Made by a program: the position numbers and the translations under genes. The notes under the pieces were generated by a model. The model made no database searches, was not told the origin of the DNA, and saw nothing but the letters and a program-made list of their open reading frames with translations. From NCBI GenBank assembly GCA_937898535.1, contig CALDKP010000341.1, positions 1 through 5,885 of the forward strand: a stretch of DNA of 5,885 bases, written 5' to 3'. This DNA comes from an uncultured Sphingomonadales bacterium (GTDB taxonomy: Bacteria > Pseudomonadota > Alphaproteobacteria > Sphingomonadales > Sphingomonadaceae). Position 1 is the stretch's first letter; every line of letters begins with the position of its first letter. This document shows, in pieces, positions 1 to 5,109 of this stretch.

Positions 1-1
1 C

Positions 2-1669
2 GACACCGATGCTCTGGCGGCACGCTATGGCGAAATTGGAACCGAAAAATCGGTCCGTTACGCGTTGGACGCGGCGAAGTATCAGGCGCTTCCTGGCCTG
101 TCATATGACACCAAGCGCAAGCTTGATATCTTACGCGGTGGAATCGTGCTTCCCGCACCGACAACAGCGGGTGCAGCGGCTGAACTTGCGACCATCACCA
201 CCAAGCTGCAGTCGGCTTATGGCAAAGGCCGTGGCACGCTTAACGGCAAGGAAATCAACGGTTCCGATATTGAGGCTGCGATGGGATCAAGCCGCAACCC
301 TGAAGAACTGAAAGAAATGTGGGTGAGCTGGCATGACAATGTCGGCGCGCCCATGGGCAAGGATTATGCCCGGATGGTCGAAGTCGCCAATCAAGGCGCG
401 ACCGAGCTAGGCTATGCAGATGTCGGCGCGATGTGGCGTTCAGGCTATGACATGCCAGCCGATGACTTTGCCAAGCTGACGGACAAATTGTGGCTTGAGG
501 TTAAGCCGCTTTATGACGAATTGCACACCTATGTCCGCACGCAGTTGAACAAGAAATATGGTGATGCGGTCCAATCCAAGACAGGGCCCATTCGCGCCGA
601 TTTGCTGGGCAATATGTGGGCGCAGGAATGGGGCAACATTTATGATGTTGTCGCGCCTCGGGGGGCTGGTGATATCGGTTATGATATTGGCGCGTTGCTG
701 GTTGCCAAGGGTTATAAGCAAACCGAAGTCGCCGATTTTAGCGCCAATCGCGGCAAGGCGGAAAAGGACATGGTCAAGGTCGGCGAAGGCTTTTTCTCGT
801 CGCTTGGCTTTGCTCCGCTGCCCAAAACCTTTTGGGATCGCGCGCAGTTTATCAAGCCCTCCGACCGTGAAGTTGTCTGCCATGCCTCTGCATGGGATAT
901 CGATAATGTCGACGATCTGCGCATTAAGATGTGCATCAAGGTTAAATCCGATGACTTCGTGACCATCCATCACGAGCTTGGGCATAATTATTACCAGCGG
1001 GCTTATAACAAGCAGTCATATTTATATTTGAATGGCGCGAATGATGGTTTCCATGAAGCGATTGGCGATGCCGTCGCTTTGTCCATTACGCCGAATTATC
1101 TGGTCCAGATTGGCCTGTTGGATGCCAGCAAGGTTCCCGGAGCGGACAAGGACAATGGGCTATTGCTGCGCCAAGCCATGGATAAGGTCGCGTTCCTGCC
1201 ATTTGGATTGCTGATCGACAAATGGCGCTGGGGTGTTTTCAATGGTTCCATCACGCCAGCCAATTACAACAAGGGCTGGACCGACTTGCGTTTGCAGTAT
1301 CAGGGAATTGTCCCGCCTGTGGAGCGTCCCGCGGACCGTTTCGACGCCGGTGCGAAATATCATATTCCCGGCAACACGCCATATACCCGATATTTCCTTG
1401 CGCGGATTTTGCAGTTCCAATTCTACAAGGCTGCTTGTGATATCTCGGGCTGGAAAGGCCCTCTTCATCGTTGTTCATTCTACGGAAACAAGGAAGTGGG
1501 TTCGCGATTGAATGCAATGCTGGAGATGGGGGCATCAAAGCCTTGGCCAGATGCGTTGCAAGCATTCACGGGAACGCGCGAAATGTCGGGCAAACCAATG
1601 CTTGAATATTTCGCCCCACTCATGAAATGGCTCAAGGCGCAGAACAAGGGCGCTTCAAAGGGCTGGTAA
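2..1669 (+). CDS. M2-family (ACE-like) zinc dipeptidyl carboxypeptidase, 5'-truncated by window edge
   Basis: About 555 codons are present, in frame from base 2 to a TAA at 1667-1669. The true start and any signal peptide lie left of the window. Residue numbers here count from base 2. The zinc motif HELGH is at 324-328, with Glu325 as the general base. The third zinc ligand Glu352, in GFHEAIGD, lies 24 residues after the second His, the same spacing as in mammalian ACE. The CHASAW block (293-298) matches the ACE substrate-binding His region. KYHIP...PYTRYF gives Lys452, His454, Tyr461, Arg463 and Tyr464, equivalent to ACE Lys511, His513, Tyr520, Arg522 (chloride ligand) and Tyr523. Cys293/Cys311 and Cys479/Cys491 keep the spacing of two ACE disulfides, which suggests an exported, oxidised enzyme. 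The family removes C-terminal dipeptides from peptides. Family assignment is very secure. The natural bacterial substrate is unknown. TTG at 65 is an internal codon, not a start. Confidence 0.96.
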   Translation, partial: DTDALAARYGEIGTEKSVRYALDAAKYQALPGLSYDTKRKLDILRGGIVLPAPTTAGAAAELATITTKLQSAYGKGRGTLNGKEINGSDIEAAMGSSRNPEELKEMWVSWHDNVGAPMGKDYARMVEVANQGATELGYADVGAMWRSGYDMPADDFAKLTDKLWLEVKPLYDELHTYVRTQLNKKYGDAVQSKTGPIRADLLGNMWAQEWGNIYDVVAPRGAGDIGYDIGALLVAKGYKQTEVADFSANRGKAEKDMVKVGEGFFSSLGFAPLPKTFWDRAQFIKPSDREVVCHASAWDIDNVDDLRIKMCIKVKSDDFVTIHHELGHNYYQRAYNKQSYLYLNGANDGFHEAIGDAVALSITPNYLVQIGLLDASKVPGADKDNGLLLRQAMDKVAFLPFGLLIDKWRWGVFNGSITPANYNKGWTDLRLQYQGIVPPVERPADRFDAGAKYHIPGNTPYTRYFLARILQFQFYKAACDISGWKGPLHRCSFYGNKEVGSRLNAMLEMGASKPWPDALQAFTGTREMSGKPMLEYFAPLMKWLKAQNKGASKGW

Positions 1670-1677
1670 GGAAAATA

Positions 1678-1713
1678 GGCCCCGTCGTTATAGGCGGGGC
1701 CCATTTGGTTTTT
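1678..1713 (+). terminator. Intrinsic terminator after the M2 peptidase, probably shared with the convergent gene
   Basis: Arms 1678-1686 (GGCCCCGTC) and 1693-1701 (GGCGGGGCC) form a 9-bp stem with one G.T pair and a GTTATA loop. A T-rich run follows, ending TTTTT at 1709-1713. The hairpin starts 8 bp after the peptidase stop codon. On the minus strand the same hairpin is followed by TATTTT, so it may also stop transcripts arriving from the opposing gene that ends at 1716. It sits exactly at the convergence point of the two genes. Confidence 0.85.
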
Positions 1714-1715
1714 CA

Positions 1716-2177
1716 TTAAGCTGCGGTCTTAGGTGGCGTTTTAGCGGGTGCTGCCTTTTTAGGTGCAGGTTTTGCCGCCGCAGCTGGCTTTGTCGCCTTC
1801 GCTGTTGCCGGTTTCGCAGGCGCTTTCGGCGCGGGCTTCGTTACGGCTGCTTTTTTAGCAACGGGCTTTTTGGCCGCTGGCTTCTTTGCCGGTGCCTTTT
1901 TTGCGCCTGCTTTGCTGTCATAAACCTTTTTTCCAGCGACGGCTGCTGCGGCAGTTGCGATGACCGCACCTGCGACGGCTGCGCTCTTGCCGGGGTTTTC
2001 CTTGATGACGGACCCGGCAGTCGCAGCTGCGGTAGACGCTTGATCGACTGCGGATTTTGCCGTTGTTGATGCAGACTGCGCTACCGAACGTGCGCTGCCC
2101 GTCAAACCGTCGGCGAATGCGCGGAACTTATTCAACAGCTTGTCGAGCGGTCCGGTGTTTTCGGGTTTCTTCGGCAT
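1716..2177 (-). CDS. Small Ala/Lys/Pro-rich basic protein with a hydrophobic segment and an H1-like tail
   Basis: This 153-residue protein is not one I can name. Residues 1-60 are a polar, Ser/Ala-rich, probably helical stretch. Residues 66-82 form an uninterrupted Ala/Val/Ile/Gly segment preceded by ENP and followed by GKK. That arrangement resembles the C-terminal anchor of ElaB/YqjD (DUF883)-type proteins, although here it is mid-protein. Residues 89-153 are almost only Ala, Lys and Pro, with 19 lysines, no acidic and no aromatic residues, like the tails of bacterial histone H1-like proteins, AlgP and PhaF phasins. The ATG has a good Shine-Dalgarno sequence, AAGGAG (complement of 2187-2192), 9 nt upstream. 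It lies 62 bp downstream of amn on the same strand, so cotranscription is possible. The role could be DNA or polyanion binding, envelope association or granule association, and the sequence does not decide. The gene is very likely real: good ribosome binding site, clear coding pattern and a terminator after the stop. Confidence 0.8.
   Translation of the reverse strand: MPKKPENTGPLDKLLNKFRAFADGLTGSARSVAQSASTTAKSAVDQASTAAATAGSVIKENPGKSAAVAGAVIATAAAAVAGKKVYDSKAGAKKAPAKKPAAKKPVAKKAAVTKPAPKAPAKPATAKATKPAAAAKPAPKKAAPAKTPPKTAA
1845..1904 (-). repeat. Four tandem AKKxx pentapeptide repeats in the basic tail
   Basis: Residues 92-111 of the Ala/Lys/Pro-rich protein read as four consecutive pentads, AKKAP AKKPA AKKPV AKKAA. 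This places Lys-Lys pairs at 93/94, 98/99, 103/104 and 108/109 with a strict period of five. The register breaks after 111 into looser KPAP and AKPA units. Such pentads are typical of lysine-rich tails that bind nucleic acid or other polyanions. Confidence 0.8.
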
Positions 2178-2186
2178 GGGCCGTTT

Positions 2187-2192
2187 CTCCTT
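2187..2192 (-). promoter_or_regulatory. Shine-Dalgarno of the Ala/Lys/Pro-rich protein
   Basis: The minus strand reads AAGGAG here, 9 nt before the ATG at 2177-2175. It fixes that start and is the strongest ribosome binding site on the minus strand between amn and the convergent terminator. Confidence 0.75.
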
Positions 2193-2239
2193 GGTTATAC
2201 TTTGGGGATAATCAGTTGGTTCAGTTTTCGTTCCTGACC

Positions 2240-3685
2240 CTATCTAAAGGGCGGTTCGTTAAAGGCCCGAAGTTTGCGACTGTGCAGGCTATTTCCCGCT
2301 TCCCGAAGCAGCTCACATGTCTGGATGCCGATTTGTAAATGGGCGGCGATCGCCTCTTCATAGAAACGGTTGGCTTGCCCGGGCAGCTTTATTTCACCGT
2401 GCAGCGGTTTGTCGGACACACAGAGCAATGTGCCATAGGGTACACGGAAGCGATATCCTTGGGCCGCGATGGTCGCCGACTCCATGTCGATCGCAATCGC
2501 ACGGCTTTGTGAAAAGCGCAGTGCCGATGCCGAGTAACGCAACTCCCAATTGCGATCGTCTGTCGTGACAACCGTGCCCGTGCGCATGCGCCGCTTTAGA
2601 TTGGCGCCGCTGGTCCCCGAAACATGCTCTGCCGCACTTGCAAGTGCCTGCTGCACTTCTGCGATTGGTGGAATGGGAATTTCGGGTGGCAGTACGTCAT
2701 CGAGAATATGGTCATCGCGCAGATAGGCATGCGCGAGGACATAATCGCCAATCCGCTGTGTTTCACGAAGGCCGCCGCAATGGCCGATCATCAGCCATGC
2801 TTCCGGGCGAAGTACCGCCAAATGGTCGCAGATGGTCTTGGCGTTGGAAGGCCCAACGCCGATATTAACAAGGGTAATTCCCGACCGGTCTGGTGCGATG
2901 AGATGGTAGGCAGGCATCTGGTGCCGCCGCCATGTGCTGTCCGCCACAAGCTGCGCGGCGTTGTCGGTAGGTTTGTCGACATAGAGGCCACCCGCACCCG
3001 ACAAGGCGGTATAGCGGCCATTGCCAACCTGTGTGCATGCCCAACTGACAAACTCATCCACGTACCGGTGGTAGTTGGTAAACAGAATGTAATGCTGAAC
3101 ATCCTCGGCGGGTGCGCCGGTATAATGCCGCAGGCGCGCGAGCGAGAAATCGGTGCGCAGGCCGTCAAACAAAGCAAGCGGGGCACTGGCATTGCCCTTG
3201 ATCCGAAGCAATCCGTCGGCAATTTCATCGCCAATATCGGCCAGCTCGGTCGTGGGGAAATGGCGTGCAAGCTCGTTGGGGCTAACCGTGCCCAACTCCA
3301 AATCCGCCGACCCGTCGAGAACATAAGGAAAGGGAATTTCCTGTTTGCTGCGGCCAACGGAAATTTCCAGCTCATATTGCTCCATCAGCAGATCGAGTTG
3401 CTCGCCGATATATTCTGCAAACAAATCTGGCTTGGTAAATGTGGTCCGGAATGTTCCGACTTTTTCAAGCTTACCAAATGCAAGGTTGGACTGCGTCTCG
3501 CGCTGTTTACCGGCGTAGGTTATGACCAATTCGGGGTAACAGAAATCATTGCTGGCCCGTTGATCTGATGAAGGCGGCGTCCGATCCTTCAAGTAATGCG
3601 CGAGTGCAGTTTGCAGGCGTTTTACCGAAGCTTCATATTCGGTAATGAGTTGATTAATGATGTTTTGAGCTTGTTCGCTAGGCAT
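2240..3685 (-). CDS. amn: AMP nucleosidase
   Basis: This 481-residue protein is close in length to E. coli Amn (484). The enzyme hydrolyses AMP to adenine and ribose 5-phosphate in the cytoplasm, draining the adenylate pool into base salvage. Residues ~10-170 are the family's N-terminal regulatory domain. Residues ~265-455 are the nucleoside-phosphorylase-like catalytic domain. That domain shows NIGVGPSNAK (274-283), MIGHCGG (299-305), the ribose-binding Met401-Glu402-Ser403, and SDKP with Asp425 in the position of the family's catalytic Asp. No disruption is visible and all core motifs are present. The ATG at 3685-3683 has only a modest Shine-Dalgarno sequence, GGTGA, 9 nt upstream. The gene starts just 35 bp after the T-tract of the upstream peroxiredoxin terminator, and I see no convincing promoter in that gap. 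A long plus-strand open frame across this region (2624-3568) is a shadow. Confidence 0.97.
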   Translation of the reverse strand: MPSEQAQNIINQLITEYEASVKRLQTALAHYLKDRTPPSSDQRASNDFCYPELVITYAGKQRETQSNLAFGKLEKVGTFRTTFTKPDLFAEYIGEQLDLLMEQYELEISVGRSKQEIPFPYVLDGSADLELGTVSPNELARHFPTTELADIGDEIADGLLRIKGNASAPLALFDGLRTDFSLARLRHYTGAPAEDVQHYILFTNYHRYVDEFVSWACTQVGNGRYTALSGAGGLYVDKPTDNAAQLVADSTWRRHQMPAYHLIAPDRSGITLVNIGVGPSNAKTICDHLAVLRPEAWLMIGHCGGLRETQRIGDYVLAHAYLRDDHILDDVLPPEIPIPPIAEVQQALASAAEHVSGTSGANLKRRMRTGTVVTTDDRNWELRYSASALRFSQSRAIAIDMESATIAAQGYRFRVPYGTLLCVSDKPLHGEIKLPGQANRFYEEAIAAHLQIGIQTCELLREAGNSLHSRKLRAFNEPPFR

Positions 3686-3720
3686 GGATACACATCACCG
3701 AAAATTCCAAATTTCGCAAC

Positions 3721-3746
3721 AAAAAAAAGGGAGGGTTGCCCCTCCC
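3721..3746 (-). terminator. Strong intrinsic terminator after the peroxiredoxin gene
   Basis: Read on the minus strand, a perfect 7-bp stem, GGGAGGG/CCCTCCC, with a 4-nt GCAA loop is followed by eight T residues. The stem arms are 3740-3746 and 3729-3735, and the T-tract is the complement of 3721-3728. It begins 33 bp after the peroxiredoxin stop codon. No T-tract follows on the plus strand, so it acts in one direction. It separates the peroxiredoxin from amn. Confidence 0.93.
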
Positions 3747-3779
3747 TCTAAATGCCTAACTGGGCAGGTTTGCGTAATA

Positions 3780-4259
3780 TCAAAGCTGACCAAGCATATA
3801 TTCTGCCGAGCTGACATTGAAGTCACCGGGGGCTTCCACATTCACATGTTCCACGACGCCGTCATTGACGACAAGCGAGAAACGCTGACCGCGCTTGCCC
3901 ATGCCAAATGCCGAACCGTCCATTTCGAGGCCAAGTGCAGCCGCGAAATCGCCATTGCCATCGGCCAACATGGTGATCGCGTCTGATCCGCCAGACTTGT
4001 TCCATGCGCCAAGGACGAAGGCGTCGTTCACTGCGGTGCAGGCGATTTCATCAATGCCCTTGGCTGCAAGCTCATCAGACTTTTCAACAAAGCCGGGAAG
4101 GTGACGCGCGGAGCAGGTTGGCGTGAATGCACCGGGAACCGAAAACAGGGCAACGCGGCGGCCTGCGAAATATTCTGCGGACTGGACAGGCTGTGGGCCA
4201 TCAGCAGTCGCTTTTACCAACTTAACGTCAGGGATTTTGTCGCCAACGGAGATGCTCAT
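3780..4259 (-). CDS. Prx5-type atypical peroxiredoxin (redoxin domain)
   Basis: This 159-residue single-domain thiol peroxidase reduces H2O2 and organic hydroperoxides in the cytoplasm; no signal peptide is seen. The active-site block VPGAFTPTCS (41-50) contains Pro42, Thr46 and peroxidatic Cys49, matching Pro40/Thr44/Cys47 of human Prx5. The downstream GQRFS motif supplies the conserved active-site Arg. The only other cysteine is Cys74, which corresponds to the non-catalytic Cys72 of human Prx5. Nothing matches the C-terminal resolving Cys151, so a 1-Cys cycle recycled by glutathione/glutaredoxin or another thiol is likely (inference). The ATG has AAGGA (complement of 4268-4272) 8 nt upstream. 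The gene has its own promoter candidate (4292-4321) and terminator (3721-3746), consistent with a single-gene transcript. It may be annotated elsewhere as a redoxin or glutathione-dependent peroxiredoxin. Confidence 0.95.
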   Translation of the reverse strand: MSISVGDKIPDVKLVKATADGPQPVQSAEYFAGRRVALFSVPGAFTPTCSARHLPGFVEKSDELAAKGIDEIACTAVNDAFVLGAWNKSGGSDAITMLADGNGDFAAALGLEMDGSAFGMGKRGQRFSLVVNDGVVEHVNVEAPGDFNVSSAEYMLGQL

Positions 4260-4291
4260 ATTTGGATTCCTTTTAAAATTGGGGTTCGGCG

Positions 4292-4321
4292 CTTATTCCG
4301 GGACCCGCTGCGGCAAGTCAA
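4292..4321 (-). promoter_or_regulatory. Sigma70-like promoter candidate for the peroxiredoxin gene
   Basis: On the minus strand TTGACT (complement of 4316-4321, 5/6 to the -35 consensus) is followed after 18 nt by AATAAG (complement of 4292-4297, 4/6 to -10). Initiation would fall near 4285, giving a ~25-nt leader with the AAGGA ribosome binding site. It is the best promoter-like pair I see in the divergent gap. Confidence 0.5.
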
Positions 4322-4343
4322 GTAGCGCTTGTTCTGCGCTGCT
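4321..4343. promoter_or_regulatory. 8-7-8 inverted repeat just upstream of the peroxiredoxin -35
   Basis: Arms AGTAGCGC (4321-4328) and GCGCTGCT (4336-4343) pair over 8 positions with one G.T, around the spacer TTGTTCT. The dyad abuts the -35 hexamer of the peroxiredoxin promoter candidate. Its centre is about 47 bp upstream of the inferred start site, where activators often bind. It would not be in the peroxiredoxin transcript, so a DNA operator is more likely than an RNA hairpin. I do not recognise the motif, and it lacks an obvious OxyR ATAG/CTAT pattern. Confidence 0.4.
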
Positions 4344-4390
4344 GATTTGTGTTCGACAATTCGCCAGGATGTCCCTCATAAAACCCAATA

Positions 4391-4429
4391 ATTTTCACCA
4401 CAAAACTGGTGGGTTAGGTGGTAAATTTT
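4391..4429. repeat. AT-flanked imperfect dyad with GGTGG direct repeats in the divergent gap
   Basis: ACCAC (4397-4401) pairs with GTGGT (4418-4422), and TTT/AAA pairing continues outward past a one-base bulge. Nested inside, CACCA (4396-4400) and TGGTG (4407-4411) make a competing short hairpin. GGTGG occurs twice in direct orientation, at 4408-4412 and 4417-4421, nine bases apart. The element is about 80-110 bp before the small exported-protein gene and could be an operator for it. I found no convincing -35/-10 pair between here and 4509. Confidence 0.3.
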
Positions 4430-4509
4430 CCTTTACGTTGTTTGTTGAAAATTCGGTAAACAGGATAGTCAATGTTCTCCCCGTTGAACACGCAAACGGG
4501 ATGAGAAAA

Positions 4510-4998
4510 ATGACGAAGATATTGAAAAAGGCCGTGCTTGGCGCGGTTTTAATGGCTGTGTCGGTTCAGCCAGCACAGGCATGCTGGACGAATGCTGCAC
4601 AGGACGCTGCCAAGATAAAACATCTGAATACGATGCTGATGGTCACGGCGCTGCGTTGCCGAAATACAATCAACAATTTCCTTCCGAGTTATAATCAGTT
4701 TGTCGTCAAGCATAACAGTCTCATCGGTGCGCAAAACGCCGAGCTTAGACACTATCTGTCGGCTACTTATGGCGCACGCGGCGCTGAAAGCGCGTTGGAC
4801 AGAATGTCGATCGGCTACGCAAATAGCTATGGCAATGGCCATAAGGAGATGGATTGCGGGCAATTAAAGGATTTGGCCACTAGGCTGGCATCAGAACATC
4901 ATGGCGTTTTGACGATGGCTGCTGTTGCCGATGTTAATGTGGTGGGTACGTCATGGACCGGGGCCACATGTCCAAAGCGAATGGCGACGCGGCCATAG
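4510..4998 (+). CDS. Small exported four-cysteine protein of unknown function
   Basis: Starting at ATG 4510 the product has 162 residues. ATG 4501 is three codons upstream in the same frame and equally possible, since neither has a strong Shine-Dalgarno sequence. Residues 1-24 form a classic Sec signal: KILKK positive end, hydrophobic core LGAVLMAVSV, then PAQA before Cys25. The AQA|C junction has no lipobox (Gln at -2), so signal peptidase I cleavage with cysteine as the first mature residue is likelier than lipidation. The mature ~138 residues contain Cys25, Cys50 (ALRCR), Cys116 (MDCGQ) and Cys154 (ATCP), an even number suited to two periplasmic disulfides. The middle looks helical, with no enzyme motif that I recognise. 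I have the impression that similar small proteins occur beside ahcY in sphingomonads, but cannot verify it. It ends 97 bp before the ahcY start with no terminator between, so readthrough into ahcY is possible. The open frame upstream of 4501 is antisense to the peroxiredoxin and not part of it. Confidence 0.82.
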   Translation: MTKILKKAVLGAVLMAVSVQPAQACWTNAAQDAAKIKHLNTMLMVTALRCRNTINNFLPSYNQFVVKHNSLIGAQNAELRHYLSATYGARGAESALDRMSIGYANSYGNGHKEMDCGQLKDLATRLASEHHGVLTMAAVADVNVVGTSWTGATCPKRMATRP

Positions 4999-5012
4999 GC
5001 ACCTGCATAAGC

Positions 5013-5033
5013 ATATAAAGCAATCTTTATATT
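5013..5033 (+). promoter_or_regulatory. Perfect 8-4-8 palindrome overlapping a -10 element before ahcY (operator candidate)
   Basis: ATATAAAG (5013-5020), CAAT (5021-5024) and CTTTATAT (5025-5032) form a perfect dyad. TATATT at 5028-5033 matches the -10 consensus at 5/6, but the sequence 17-18 bp upstream is a poor -35. Initiation from this -10 would fall at about 5040. A dyad covering a -10 is the usual place for a repressor site. ArsR-family SAH/SAM-sensing regulators (SahR, SamR) are known to control ahcY and methionine-cycle genes in proteobacteria through upstream palindromes. I cannot confirm from memory that this sequence matches their motif. As RNA the hairpin is AT-only apart from one G-C pair and lacks a U-tract, so it is a poor terminator. 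Confidence 0.55.
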
Positions 5034-5038
5034 TGATT

Positions 5039-5109
5039 TCGTTGAAAGCTACGGCTAAGGGCGGTGCCATCAAAAACCTCCCGGAGACCAAGCCTGTGGC
5101 TTTCAACGA
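5039..5109 (+). promoter_or_regulatory. Long leader hairpin enclosing the ahcY Shine-Dalgarno and burying its start codon
   Basis: The left arm 5039-5056 (TCGTTGAAAGCTACGGCT) pairs with the right arm 5091-5109 (AGCCTGTGGCTTTCAACGA). This gives 18 base pairs, with one U.G pair (5050/5098) and one bulged U (5095). The outer 11 pairs, 5039-5049 with 5099-5109, are perfect. The right arm holds GTG 5096-5098, the best AhcY start. The 34-nt loop holds GGAG at 5083-5086. Inside the loop GGGCGG (5059-5064) can also pair with CCUCCC (5077-5082) with one mismatch, or GGC/GCC (5060-5062/5066-5068) can close a triloop. The hairpin starts where transcription from the -10 at 5028-5033 would begin. Occluding a start codon in this way is typical of translational control. 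The ligand or trans-factor, if any, is unknown. Confidence 0.6.

Noticed and set aside
65..67. TTG at 65 as the start of the M2 peptidase
   Set aside because: The frame is open back to base 2. Counting from base 2 gives about 555 residues, which I judge shorter than a usual full-length M2 enzyme, so the real start is outside the window.
440..985. Minus-strand open frame inside the M2 peptidase gene
   Set aside because: It is opposite the catalytic core coding region, whose motifs fix the real frame. There is no supporting start signal or recognisable product.
2210..2234. EcfG-type general stress promoter (GGAAC, 16 nt, GATT) on the minus strand before the Ala/Lys/Pro-rich gene
   Set aside because: The -35-like GGAAC is exact, but the -10 half matches CGTT at only two of four bases. 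GGAAC alone is too common to call.
2624..3568. Long plus-strand open frame (314 codons) antisense to amn
   Set aside because: It lies wholly inside the strongly conserved amn gene on the other strand, has no ribosome binding site, and its translation resembles no protein I know. It is a shadow frame.
4123..4500. N-terminal extension of the exported-protein gene back to 4123
   Set aside because: The extension overlaps the peroxiredoxin gene and its promoter on the other strand, and would bury a textbook Sec signal peptide that begins at 4510 (or 4501).
5013..5032. The 8-4-8 palindrome as a terminator of the exported-protein gene
   Set aside because: The stem is nearly all A-T with a single G-C pair and no U-tract follows, so intrinsic termination is unlikely. 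An operator is a better reading.
5039..5109. Known SAH riboswitch, SAM-II or SAM/SAH riboswitch upstream of ahcY
   Set aside because: The hairpin does not show the conserved sequence blocks I remember for these classes. I therefore leave it as an unclassified leader element rather than name a class.
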